Shown: one piece after another, positions 1 through 6,602 of the stretch | How positions within the stretch are numbered: position 1 is the stretch's first letter | Layout of the letters: every line of letters begins with the position of its first letter | Assembly: GCA_016929795.1 (NCBI GenBank) | Contig: JAFGIA010000195.1 | Location: 1 to 18,139 of the forward strand | DNA length: 18,139 nt | Origin: Anaerolineae bacterium | Lineage (GTDB): Bacteria > Chloroflexota > Anaerolineae > JAAYZQ01 | Reading direction: 5' to 3' | Program-made: the position numbers and the translations under genes | The notes under the pieces: generated by a model | Seen by the model: the letters and a program-made list of their open reading frames with translations, nothing else | What the model was told of the DNA's origin: nothing | Databases searched by the model: none

Positions 1-77
1 GTTGCCACGTCCCCTTGAGGGATGGGGACGCCGTACCTGGCAAAAATCCGCTTCGACTGGTACTCGTGCAGTTTCAT
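1..77 (-). CDS. sucC: Succinyl-CoA synthetase (ADP-forming) beta subunit, N-terminal fragment
   Basis: Only the first 25 codons are in the window; the gene runs off the left edge. The protein begins MKLHEYQSKRIFARYGVPIP, which matches the ATP-grasp N-terminus of SucC (family pattern M.LHEYQ.K..F...G.P.P). In the TCA cycle SucC and SucD interconvert succinyl-CoA and succinate with formation of ADP/ATP in the cytoplasm. The ATG at 77-75 is preceded by a strong Shine-Dalgarno sequence, AGGAGG, four bases upstream. A sigma70-type promoter and a structured leader lie upstream (see 249-277 and 114-159). It is not linked in function to the glycan genes behind it and has its own promoter. sucD would be expected just beyond the left edge. 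The call rests on a short stretch, but the opening motif is very distinctive. Confidence 0.85.
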   Translation of the reverse strand, partial: MKLHEYQSKRIFARYGVPIPQGDVA

Positions 78-214
78 TTTGCCTCCTCACGTCGATTGAT
101 ACAAAAAGAAGGCGGAGACAGGATACCTGCTGCTCCCTGGGGGGTAGATGGGCAACAGGCCGATACTGGCTCCGTAGCGCCGGCATACATCGGCTTGTCC
201 AGGCGTGCTTTCAT
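74..214 (-). other. Possible upstream small ORF in the sucC leader
   Basis: A 46-codon frame opens at ATG 214-212 in the leader between the sucC promoter and sucC. Its TGA stop overlaps the sucC ATG as ATGA. A weak ribosome-binding site (AGAGGCG) lies about 8 nt upstream of the ATG. The predicted peptide starts MKARLDKPMYAG and is rich in Pro, Ser and Cys; it resembles no family I know. The arrangement would allow translational coupling to sucC, but a frame of this length can be open by chance and its third codon positions show no strong GC bias. Treat it as a candidate, not as an established gene. Confidence 0.25.
103..159 (-). promoter_or_regulatory. Attenuator-like alternative hairpins in the sucC leader
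   Basis: Read on the minus strand, GGAG at 136-133 and GCAGG at 130-126 can pair with CCTGT at 122-118 and CTCC at 117-114. This gives a 9-bp hairpin with a two-base bulge and a TAT loop. A T-rich run, TTCTTTTT (110-103), follows four bases after the stem, as in an intrinsic terminator. CCTGTTGC at 159-152 can pair over 8 bp (one G-U) with GCAGCAGG at 133-126, which would consume the left arm of the terminator stem. Mutually exclusive pairings of this kind are typical of attenuators. Pairing was worked out by eye and no folding energy was computed. No known riboswitch class was recognised. Confidence 0.35.
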
Positions 215-248
215 TGACGGTTCGCCTCTTTGCGTGCTGAGCCTGCGG

Positions 249-277
249 ATTATAACATGGTGCACGGCAGGAGGCAA
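249..277 (-). promoter_or_regulatory. Sigma70-type promoter of sucC
   Basis: A perfect TATAAT -10 box occupies 254-249 on the minus strand, with an extended-type TG one base upstream. It is separated by exactly 17 nt from a TTGCCT -35 box at 277-272. Transcription would start near 242, giving a leader of about 165 nt before the sucC ATG. The promoter begins about 25 bases after the stop codon of the upstream methyltransferase, so sucC can be transcribed independently. No clear terminator was found between the two genes. Confidence 0.75.
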
Positions 278-303
278 GATTGATCGCGACGTTGGCCTTG
301 GGA

Positions 304-1035
304 TTATTTCGTCGCGATCACACCCAGGCTTTCTCCGAGCGGTGGGGGCACGAAGGGATAGCCGCACGCGAACTGCAGCATGGTTGGCAAAAACAAAAAT
401 ATGCGTTGGATAAACGTGGGAATCATCGGTAGGTAGGGAACGTCCCACAGCCCGTCACCGAACACTCGACGTACTTGTAGGCCGGACTCTTTCGTCAGCG
501 CGATCCAGGTCTCTGGTGGATAAAGGGAGATATGCCCCGGGTCGCGAAAACCGAACCAATCTTGGCCTTTCCACCGTCTGGAGACCGATGACGTGTTCGG
601 GACCAAAAAGATCAAGGTCCCCCGCGGGCGTAGCAACCGGGCGCAGGTGTGAATGGTTGCAGCCGGTTCGGCGAGGTGCTCCAGGACGTTCATGGCCAGG
701 ATGGCGTCGTAATAGGCTGGCTCGTCGACACTGAGCTCAGAGACGTCCATATGCGCGATCCGAGATTTGGAAGCAACCGTGCGTGCGCGCCCCACGGCAA
801 AGGGAGACACTTCGATGCCATAGGTGTCGAAATCCTCTTCCAGGAGGCGAAGAGTGTGTCCCAGTCCGCAACCGATGTCCAGCACGCGCCCGGACCGATG
901 GTACCGGCGAACCAGGTGTGCCGCAAAACGGCTTGCCCACCACTCATACACCAACGGACTGTGTTCGCGTTGGCGCCTGCGAAAGTATTGATAGCTGGCG
1001 TCGTAATGCTCCGGCTCGACACGTTCGCCTGGCAT
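304..1035 (-). CDS. Class I SAM-dependent methyltransferase
   Basis: A 243-residue protein with the class I (Rossmann) methyltransferase layout. Motif I VLDIGCGLG is at residues 51-59, with an acidic residue at the end of strand 2 (E75 in YGIEVS). The D..L.MNVLEHL strand-4 segment is at about 110-121, and LLRPRGTLIFLVPN is at 134-147. The VLEHL form is common in methyltransferases of sugar, lipid and quinone pathways (UbiG/Methyltransf_11-like). The Phe/Pro-rich C-terminus (residues 195-235) may contact the membrane. It starts at ATG 1035, 12 bp after the beta-propeller gene, so the two are probably co-transcribed. The ribosome-binding site is weak. The substrate cannot be read from sequence; a surface-glycan or lipid sugar is plausible from the neighbourhood. 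Confidence 0.85.
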   Translation of the reverse strand: MPGERVEPEHYDASYQYFRRRQREHSPLVYEWWASRFAAHLVRRYHRSGRVLDIGCGLGHTLRLLEEDFDTYGIEVSPFAVGRARTVASKSRIAHMDVSELSVDEPAYYDAILAMNVLEHLAEPAATIHTCARLLRPRGTLIFLVPNTSSVSRRWKGQDWFGFRDPGHISLYPPETWIALTKESGLQVRRVFGDGLWDVPYLPMIPTFIQRIFLFLPTMLQFACGYPFVPPPLGESLGVIATK

Positions 1036-1047
1036 CGTGCTGTTCGC

Positions 1048-2334
1048 TTACGGACCTCGTTTGCCGGCGACCGGCAGGTAGACGCGGCAGCAAGCCGCCA
1101 GAGGTGCATGTGTCGCCAGGATGTCACGCTCTTCGTCGGCGGTGTTCCCTTCTTGCCAGGCAAGGTGAATCCCGTGCTGCCGGACGAGCAGCGCCACGTT
1201 GCGGCTGGCAAGCGTCGAGGTGAACACCTCTTCAGGATCCTGCCACGCGACGCCGTCGCCACTCCGATAAGATATATCCGTGTTTGTATCCGCCCGGTCC
1301 GCCACCACGCCCTCAGACCATGCCAGGTGGAGATCGCCGCGCACATCCGATTCCAGTTCCACGTCGCCAAAGATCAGATCCGGCACATCAGGCGTAATCG
1401 CCACATTTCCGCTCCAGGATTGGCCATCCCATATGTTTTCCCAGATCGCGGAGCGGCGCGATTCACTCGAGTATGGAGAATCATCGTCGGCCCAGACAAA
1501 GTGCAACCGGCCTTCGCCGTCGAAGGTGAGATCCAGATCCGATGCTACGCCGTCGAACGAGGACACGTTCCGGGGTACCGTCCAGCCGTTGCCGTCGTCA
1601 AACACATAGTATGCATCCAGGAAAAAAATGTCATAGCCGGCGCTTGAGCTATTCGGTCCGCGCGCCGCAGCGTGGAGGTGACCCTGGTCGTCGACGATGA
1701 CGTTGACGAGTTCGACGCCCAGCTCCGTGTTCCACTCGGTCAGGTCGCTCCAGTTGTCGCCTACCAGCTCCGCGTAGCGGTAGCCGCCACCCCACACGAC
1801 AAAGAGGGCGACGCGGTCGGACTTTTCCGTGAGGACAAGATTGTAGGCCCCCGGCAAAAAAGAAGAGAGGTGGAGAAGGATCTTTTCCCGCTGCCACTTG
1901 CCGTCGTGCCACTGGCGGTACACGACGTCACTCCCTTCCATGGGTGCACCTTGCGACAGTGCGTAACGGCGAGTCCACAGGCAATGCCCTCGGCCCTCGT
2001 TGTCAAAAAACAGGGTCACCCCTTTGTCGCTCCAGTCAAAGCTGGACAGATTCCACGCCGGCCCCCACTCGTCTGTCTCATCGTCCCACGTGCGCGTCAT
2101 CACTTCTTCCTGGCCGTCGCTGCCATCAACCCACACTGCGTGAACAGTGCCCGTGCTCGGATCGCGCTCCAACACGACGCCATGTGCGACACCGGTGGCG
2201 GGTGTCAGATTCTCGACGGGAGCCCACGGCAAGTGTTCTGCCGGCAAGGCGCCCGCTGCAGCGATTGTCGACGTCAGAAACAGTAACACGACGAGAAGCA
2301 TCGGTAGGTAAGAACGGCATGATCCGGATCGCAA
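1048..2334 (-). CDS. Secreted protein, probable seven-bladed beta-propeller, with YLP-type C-terminal tail
   Basis: A 428-residue exported protein. I place the start at TTG 2334-2332: GGAGGG lies 6 nt upstream, and this start gives a normal signal peptide (RSGSCR, a hydrophobic core, cleavage near AAAGA at about residue 29). A longer frame back to 2397 would start inside the preceding terminator stem. The body carries seven spaced blade-like motifs of the xHxxW type: VHAVWVDG, GHCLWTRR, LFVVWGGG, HLHAAARG, LHFVWADD, LHLAWSEG and IHLAWQEG. Seven blades are therefore likely, as in sialidase/BNR-like propellers, but no catalytic set was recognised. The last residues, CRVYLPVAGKRGP, match in pattern the tail of the lipoprotein at 9613-11706. 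Function is unknown; ligand or glycan binding outside the cell is the natural guess. An own promoter was not clear (a weak TTGTTC/TAACAA pair lies just downstream of the terminator). Confidence 0.8.
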   Translation of the reverse strand: MRSGSCRSYLPMLLVVLLFLTSTIAAAGALPAEHLPWAPVENLTPATGVAHGVVLERDPSTGTVHAVWVDGSDGQEEVMTRTWDDETDEWGPAWNLSSFDWSDKGVTLFFDNEGRGHCLWTRRYALSQGAPMEGSDVVYRQWHDGKWQREKILLHLSSFLPGAYNLVLTEKSDRVALFVVWGGGYRYAELVGDNWSDLTEWNTELGVELVNVIVDDQGHLHAAARGPNSSSAGYDIFFLDAYYVFDDGNGWTVPRNVSSFDGVASDLDLTFDGEGRLHFVWADDDSPYSSESRRSAIWENIWDGQSWSGNVAITPDVPDLIFGDVELESDVRGDLHLAWSEGVVADRADTNTDISYRSGDGVAWQDPEEVFTSTLASRNVALLVRQHGIHLAWQEGNTADEERDILATHAPLAACCRVYLPVAGKRGP

Positions 2335-2380
2335 AGTAATCCCTCCAATCACGCTATTGTTAGACAGCCCACTGGCACCG

Positions 2381-2415
2381 AACAAAAGAAGGGCCACTGG
2401 TGCGCCCAGTGGCCC
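2381..2415 (-). terminator. Intrinsic terminator after the four-repeat secreted protein
   Basis: A perfect 10-bp GC-rich stem (GGGCCACTGG at 2415-2406 on the minus strand pairing with CCAGTGGCCC at 2400-2391) has a 5-nt loop. It is followed on the minus strand by TTCTTTTGTT. It lies about 20 bases after the TAG stop at 2438-2436 and separates that gene from the beta-propeller gene. This is the clearest rho-independent terminator in the window. Confidence 0.85.
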
Positions 2416-2435
2416 TTCGAGTGAGCGAAGTAGGT

Positions 2436-3911
2436 CTAGTAGTTAAAGGCGTTGTAGACCTGGCCGACGTCGCCGACGATGCCGGCTGCCGTTTGGCTAT
2501 AGCCACGCTCGTTGACGATCGCACTGAGCATCATCCCCGCATCGCCTTCCACGCGGATGCTACCCGTCCAATGCTCCGCATTGAGGAACGGAGGATACGA
2601 GCCACACGTGGTGCAGCCGGACAACACCGGGTCGTTGCCGCCGGTCTGGAACTGTTGGAGCGGGAGTGCAGCGCCGGTGGCCAGATTGATCGGGCCAACC
2701 TGCGTGTCAACACTGCCCGTGCCAGGCGTCCCCTCAAAGTAGACTGTGATGTCGCCAGCAGCTCCTGTGTTGACCACCTGGAAGCCGGTGCTGACACCGT
2801 AGTAGTTGTTCGCGGCGAAGGGAATGCTCAGGTTGATGGTCGCGTTGGCTTCAAACAGCCCCGAGTAGGTCATGCCAACCACGCCGGGCTTGTCGCGCTG
2901 GTTCACCATCGCGGTGCCACCACCGGCGGTGAACTCGACTACAGCCGAATAGAGCTCGTCCACGGCGCCGACAAACGTGCCGCCCGTCCAGTTCGGCAGC
3001 AGGGTGAAAGAGCCGTACTGCCCCAGCGGGCCAAAGGGCTCGGTGTCAACTTCCGCGCCCGTGTCGTCATAGACGTGAATCACGCCACTGGTGTTCGCCT
3101 GCGTGGCGACGACCTGGACACCGGTCCAGTAGTTGAAAAAGTCCCACATGATCACCGGCAGGAGGACATCGCCGGTGGCGGGGATTTTGTCAACCGCAAC
3201 GGCGTCGTAGGTCAACAGCGCGCCGGCGGCATCGGCCAGCGGCTTCTGGTTGATCGTGCCGGCCATCGGCTGGTTGCAGTCCGCAACTACGACGCCGAGC
3301 CAGTTGTCACCGGGCAGGTTGTCGCCGTCGAGTTCCTGGTCGCGATAGTACGACGCGCCGGCTTCGATGCTCACGCCGGGGATTGTCTTGTCGACCGCGC
3401 CGCTCACCTCTCCCCAGAACTCGATGTCGCACGTTGCCGTGCCGCCGCCGGCATTCTGAATGGCAAAGTCGGTGGTAAACCCGTGGAACCCGCCGCCGTC
3501 CATGATCGCGGGCAGGATCAAGGGCATGCCGATCTGCGCTTGGCCCGATCCAACGTACGCGCCGGCCGCATAGTCACCCGACTCGGCGATGTTGGCAATG
3601 ACGGCCACCGGCTCCGTCGATTCGATCACAACCGAGCCGATCCACGAACCGGACAACGTGCTGATGCAGCTATTGCCGCCGGCTGCCGCATCTCCTTGGT
3701 ACCAGCTCTGCGACCCCCCGGTCGGGATGGTTGCCGTGTCGGTGCACTCGATCGTGCCGTCTGTGCGATAGTAGAAAATCGTCACGTCGGCATCGGCAGT
3801 GGCGCTCAGGTTCTGAACCTGAAAGCCGGTGGTCCGTGGCCCTGATGCCATCGCCGAAGCGGCGAGACCGACGACCAGGACTAGCGCAATTAGAACACTA
3901 ACTTTTTTCAC
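2436..3911 (-). CDS. Secreted four-repeat surface protein of unknown function
   Basis: A 491-residue protein starting at GTG 3911-3909, behind AGGAGG at 8-nt spacing. It has a classical signal peptide (MKK, hydrophobic core, cleavage after AMA at about residue 22). The mature part holds four divergent repeats of about 100-115 residues, beginning at roughly 27, 145, 262 and 375. Each opens with a TGFQVQN-like strand (TTGFQVQN, TTDFAIQN, WTGVQVVA, STGFQVVN), continues with a VTIYY-like strand and closes with a WxGxxxV strand and an A.VN/A.IN strand. Repeats 2-4 are preceded by an LP-type linker (LILPAIM, LLPVIM, LSIPFAA). This suggests a chain of beta-sandwich domains, low in charge and rich in Gly/Ala/Thr, as in S-layer-like or cell-surface proteins. 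No enzyme motif was seen. It has its own promoter and terminator, so it is a single-gene transcription unit that could be strongly expressed. Confidence 0.8.
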   Translation of the reverse strand: MKKVSVLIALVLVVGLAASAMASGPRTTGFQVQNLSATADADVTIFYYRTDGTIECTDTATIPTGGSQSWYQGDAAAGGNSCISTLSGSWIGSVVIESTEPVAVIANIAESGDYAAGAYVGSGQAQIGMPLILPAIMDGGGFHGFTTDFAIQNAGGGTATCDIEFWGEVSGAVDKTIPGVSIEAGASYYRDQELDGDNLPGDNWLGVVVADCNQPMAGTINQKPLADAAGALLTYDAVAVDKIPATGDVLLPVIMWDFFNYWTGVQVVATQANTSGVIHVYDDTGAEVDTEPFGPLGQYGSFTLLPNWTGGTFVGAVDELYSAVVEFTAGGGTAMVNQRDKPGVVGMTYSGLFEANATINLSIPFAANNYYGVSTGFQVVNTGAAGDITVYFEGTPGTGSVDTQVGPINLATGAALPLQQFQTGGNDPVLSGCTTCGSYPPFLNAEHWTGSIRVEGDAGMMLSAIVNERGYSQTAAGIVGDVGQVYNAFNY

Positions 3912-3923
3912 TTTGGTTCCTCC

Positions 3924-4055
3924 TCATCTTGAATCATACTTAAAGTGCTGTGCGTTTGCTTTCTTGGTAACTGGACCTGTTTCTGATTGGTGTTTGGCTT
4001 GTCTGGTCCTCCTTTCCACAAAGCTTGGACCTGCCACAACAAAGCCTGTCCTCAT
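3924..4055 (-). other. Possible leaderless small ORF in the leader of the secreted protein
   Basis: A 43-codon frame (starts MRTGFVVAGPSF, ends KYDSR) opens at ATG 4055-4053. This is within a base or two of the transcription start expected from the -10 box at 4069-4064. It ends at TGA 3926-3924, immediately before the AGGAGG of the secreted-protein gene. If the start site is right, it would be translated leaderless. The peptide resembles nothing I know, and a random 43-codon open frame is not rare. Low confidence. Confidence 0.15.
3996..4046 (-). promoter_or_regulatory. Structured 5' leader with sequestered decoy Shine-Dalgarno sequence
   Basis: In the roughly 145-nt leader of the secreted-protein gene, GGCTTTGT (4046-4039) can pair with ACAAGCC (4002-3996) with one bulged base. 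This encloses a second pairing of GGTCC (4031-4027) with GGACC (4009-4005). The inner right arm overlaps a perfect AAGGAGG that has no start codon at a usable distance. The structure may stabilise the transcript or set translation; folding was judged by eye only. Confidence 0.35.
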
Positions 4056-4063
4056 GTGAGTCC

Positions 4064-4092
4064 ACTATACCTCCTCCGCAGTGAAAAATCAA
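4064..4092 (-). promoter_or_regulatory. Sigma70-type promoter of the secreted four-repeat protein
   Basis: TTGATT (4092-4087) and TATAGT (4069-4064) are separated by exactly 17 nt on the minus strand. Transcription would begin near 4056, about 145 nt before the GTG start at 3911. No other gene lies between, so this is the obvious promoter for that gene. Confidence 0.7.
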
Positions 4093-4155
4093 TACTTCTT
4101 TCGGATAGCTTTTATGCCCTCCCGCCCGATCCCTGTCTCCTAGCCCCCAAAACTG

Positions 4156-4175
4156 AATAACCCTTATGGGTTATT
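4156..4175 (-). terminator. Hairpin overlapping the end of the LPG_TM gene, candidate operon terminator
   Basis: AATAACCC and GGGTTATT form a perfect 8-bp stem with a 4-nt loop, and the TAA stop codon of the LPG_TM gene (4166-4164) begins in the loop. On the minus strand the stem is followed by CAGTTTT, a weak T-tract. On the plus strand it is followed by GGGCTTTTTT, a better tail, although no plus-strand gene is seen. It probably ends the glycan operon and insulates the promoter at 4064-4092. Confidence 0.5.
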
Positions 4176-5162
4176 GGGCTTTTTTCGCGCAAAACGGAGT
4201 CTGGAAGCCCTGTCGGGCCAGACGATGCGCGTTGCGGTCAGACATAATCCGATGCTGAGTGCCTCTGCGACGATCAGCCATACCCTAGAGGCCAGAGAAA
4301 TGGCGACAGCCACGGGCGCGGGCAGGTACAGACTCAGCAGGAAGGCGAGCGTGCCCTCGCGCACCCCGAGTCCGCTCGGTGCAACCAGGAATAGGAAGCC
4401 AACCGTTGCCGAGATGTTCACCATTCCCGCCAGCGCAGGCAACAGAGACGGAGGCGCCGGATAAATTGCACGCACCAGGCAGTAGAAGGCCACGCCGCCA
4501 CCGAGAGCTGCAGTCGTATAGCCGGCGAGCATCACCGGCACGCGCAGTGCACCCAGCTCCGTGTGCACCGTTGGAGCGGCGCCGCCCCTGCGTGCGATCC
4601 AGCCCAGCACCCGGCGTACGACGCCCGGATGCAGCACACCAAGTCCGAGCGGGATCACGAACAGTGTCCAGTACAGCGCGGTTGGCCGTTCCGACCAGAA
4701 GGGGAGCGTGACGAGAAACACCGTAACCTGGGTGATCAGGATCAGGAGCATCTCGACCAGCAGACTGAAGGTCGTCGTCGCAGCGGCTACGCCCAATTCA
4801 CCGCACAGATATACCCGGCTCAAATAACTCCATACTCCTCCAGGCAAGTAGCGGGTCAACTGTGAAAAGAACCATACCTCACACCCCGCCTGCCAGCTAA
4901 GCCGCACGCCCAGTCCGTCACGCATGATCCGTCCCCACAAAAAGGATGGCACGATTCCGACGGGGACCATCAGCACCAGGCTTAGTGCGAGCCAGCGGAA
5001 GTTGAAGGTGAGATTTGCTTCGACCAGCGTCTCCCAGTGACGGTAGACATAGATCGCCATCGCGAGGATCGCCGCCGCCCCCACCAGGTAGCCGATCGTC
5101 GTTCTCCGGCGGCGCACAGCGCTCAGCAACCACCTGACGGCAGTGTTGAATCTTGCGGACAC
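4164..5162 (-). CDS. LPG_synthase_TM / UPF0104-family integral membrane protein
   Basis: A 332-residue polytopic membrane protein. Family hallmarks are visible: a short basic N-terminus, a first helix at about 22-40, the segment RYLPGGVWSY at 104-113, and APSGLGVREG at 261-270. These match the membrane domain of lysylphosphatidylglycerol synthase-like proteins (PF03706; MprF transmembrane part, YbhN, AglD relatives). No soluble LPG-synthase catalytic domain is attached. Stand-alone members commonly sit in polysaccharide or glycolipid loci and are suspected lipid flippases; the exact role here is inferred. It starts at GTG 5162-5160, 3 bp after the methyltransferase stop, with no strong ribosome-binding site, which points to translational coupling. 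It is the last gene of the operon. Confidence 0.85.
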   Translation of the reverse strand: MSARFNTAVRWLLSAVRRRRTTIGYLVGAAAILAMAIYVYRHWETLVEANLTFNFRWLALSLVLMVPVGIVPSFLWGRIMRDGLGVRLSWQAGCEVWFFSQLTRYLPGGVWSYLSRVYLCGELGVAAATTTFSLLVEMLLILITQVTVFLVTLPFWSERPTALYWTLFVIPLGLGVLHPGVVRRVLGWIARRGGAAPTVHTELGALRVPVMLAGYTTAALGGGVAFYCLVRAIYPAPPSLLPALAGMVNISATVGFLFLVAPSGLGVREGTLAFLLSLYLPAPVAVAISLASRVWLIVAEALSIGLCLTATRIVWPDRASRLRFARKKPNNP

Positions 5163-5165
5163 GGA

Positions 5166-5972
5166 TCAGTCTACCGGGACCGTCGCTACGGCCAGAATAT
5201 CGTTGCACAATATCCAACGCAAGGGGTAAAAGCGCGACAAAACGTCTGCCAATTTCCCCAGTCGCCCATACCTTGCTGAATACGAATCGAGCGACGTCAC
5301 CCATACGCGCGACGCAAAGCCGGCTTTTTGCAGCGTCCGTCGCAGGCGGACGATGTCCTGCTCGTTGACATGCATCGCCGCGTGGTAGCGAAACCGCTGG
5401 CGTGGATCGGCAGGTAATTCCTCGCCCTGTGACCGTTTCACGGCGCGGTAGAGGGGGTATCCAAAGCGGTAGTACCACAGGTTCGGCATGGTGTGGATGA
5501 TGCACCGCCCGCCCGGTTTTAGCACGCGGCGGACCTGTGTGACCGTCTCGTCGAGCTCCCACGGATGGAGGTGCTCGACCAGGTCGAGCATAAAGACGCG
5601 ATCAAAGTAATCGTCTGGAAAGGGCAGCGTCTTGCAGTTCGCCTGAGACACGTGCGCCACGCCTGCGAGCCCATGCTCTGCAACCGTGCGTCGCGCGATC
5701 TCGACACTTGCCGTCGCATAGTCCACGCCAACAGCGAGGGCTGCGTGGTGCATGGCGGATTGGACCAACACCTCGCCACGACCGCAACCGATATCCAGAA
5801 CTCGTTGTCCCGGCTCGATTTCGGCAACGTTCAGTGCTGCCTGCACACGGGTGGAAGCGGTGGCGCCCCGCGATCTCGCAAAGGTCTCGTATCCTTCTAC
5901 GTCCCGGAAATAGTCGCTGTCGTACAGCTCGGCCGGCACTGGCTCTTGCACGTGCTCGTCCTGATTACTCAC
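5166..5972 (-). CDS. Class I SAM-dependent methyltransferase
   Basis: A 268-residue methyltransferase. Motif I VLDIGCGRGE is at residues 58-67, the acidic residue of strand 2 is in VGVDYA (D84), FDRVFMLDLVEHL is at 123-135, and RRVLKPGGRCIIHTMPN is at 148-164. The C-terminal half (about 170-268) is aromatic-rich with several WYYRF/YPL segments. The start is GTG 5972-5970, chosen because it overlaps the upstream acyltransferase stop as GTGA and has AGGGGA upstream. The same frame stays open further upstream only inside the acyltransferase gene. The Methyltransf_11/25-like fold suits O- or N-methylation of a sugar or lipid-linked intermediate. The substrate is unknown. Confidence 0.85.
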   Translation of the reverse strand: MSNQDEHVQEPVPAELYDSDYFRDVEGYETFARSRGATASTRVQAALNVAEIEPGQRVLDIGCGRGEVLVQSAMHHAALAVGVDYATASVEIARRTVAEHGLAGVAHVSQANCKTLPFPDDYFDRVFMLDLVEHLHPWELDETVTQVRRVLKPGGRCIIHTMPNLWYYRFGYPLYRAVKRSQGEELPADPRQRFRYHAAMHVNEQDIVRLRRTLQKAGFASRVWVTSLDSYSARYGRLGKLADVLSRFYPLRWILCNDILAVATVPVD

Positions 5973-6580
5973 TCGTTCCCCTGCTCTTCGAGGCCAGCGC
6001 GTTGGCGCGGGTCGTTCTCGCGCAGAAATTGCTCGCGCGATGCTCTCACCGTGGACCATTCGACCCTGTGCTCGTGCCACGCAGGGACGTGCCAATAAGC
6101 AAACCGTCCGTCGCTTTCTTTGGTTTCGGCTTCCATCCGTTCCAGATAGCGTTCGCGCAGTTCTTCGATGGTGCCCGCGACTCTCGCCGGGACACCATAG
6201 GCAAACGAGCGAGGCGGAATATTCTTCGTCACCAACGAACAGGCGCCGACGAGGGAATACTCGCCTACCGTCACGCCGGGCATGACCGTCACCTGGTGAC
6301 CGAGGCATGTTCCCCGGCCAATCGTCACCTTGCCAAAGCGTGCCGGCACGTCGCCGGTGACGACCGTCAGGGTTGCATCGTGCAGGATCAGGTTCGTCCC
6401 ATCCCCCAGCGTGACGTCATCCTGCACCTCTAGATACCGGGCGAACGGCCAGTCGGTGACGACGCGCGATCCGATCCACACACGTTGTCCGATCCTCGCG
6501 CCGTGCCGGCGAAAGCGCGCCACGCGCCATGCCATTCGCATACGGCGAAGCATGGATCGTACCATATACCATAATCTCAT
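5969..6580 (-). CDS. Left-handed beta-helix (hexapeptide) acyltransferase
   Basis: A 203-residue protein. Imperfect hexapeptide turns run from about residue 27 to 125 (IGQRVWIGSRVVTD, LEVQDDVTLGDGTNLILHD, VTIGRGTCLGHQVTVMPGVTVG). They end with the family's typical closing segment (CSLVTKNIPPRSFAYGVPARV). These enzymes use acetyl-CoA or a related acyl donor to O- or N-acylate sugars. The His in LGHQVTVMPG is a candidate catalytic residue. The N-terminal turns are degenerate, and a charged C-terminal extension of about 65 residues (EELRERYLERMEAETKES...) is unusual. ATG 6580 is preceded by GAGGAGAGG and lies 22 bp after the radical SAM gene. A role in decorating the glycan made by this locus is inferred from context. 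Confidence 0.85.
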   Translation of the reverse strand: MRLWYMVRSMLRRMRMAWRVARFRRHGARIGQRVWIGSRVVTDWPFARYLEVQDDVTLGDGTNLILHDATLTVVTGDVPARFGKVTIGRGTCLGHQVTVMPGVTVGEYSLVGACSLVTKNIPPRSFAYGVPARVAGTIEELRERYLERMEAETKESDGRFAYWHVPAWHEHRVEWSTVRASREQFLRENDPRQRAGLEEQGNE

Positions 6581-6602
6581 CGCCTCTCCTCAACTTTGCC
6601 TG

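Noticed and set aside
649..1647. Plus-strand open frame of 332 codons
   Set aside because: It spans two minus-strand genes and their junction. Its translation is Arg/His/Val-rich with no recognisable motif, as expected for an antisense shadow in GC-rich DNA.
2400..3845. Long plus-strand open frame of 481 codons opposite the secreted-protein gene
   Set aside because: It mirrors the codon bias of the minus-strand gene, has no domain or export signal of its own, and begins inside the terminator region. The minus-strand frame has signal peptide, ribosome-binding site, promoter and terminator.
4164..5162. MprF (lysylphosphatidylglycerol synthase)
   Set aside because: Only the membrane-domain family is present; the C-terminal catalytic aminoacyl-transfer domain is missing at 332 residues.
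5973..6308. N-terminal extension of the methyltransferase frame
   Set aside because: It is antiparallel in reading sense to nothing but lies in another frame of the acyltransferase gene and is Arg-rich. The GTG at 5972 has a ribosome-binding site and GTGA overlap.
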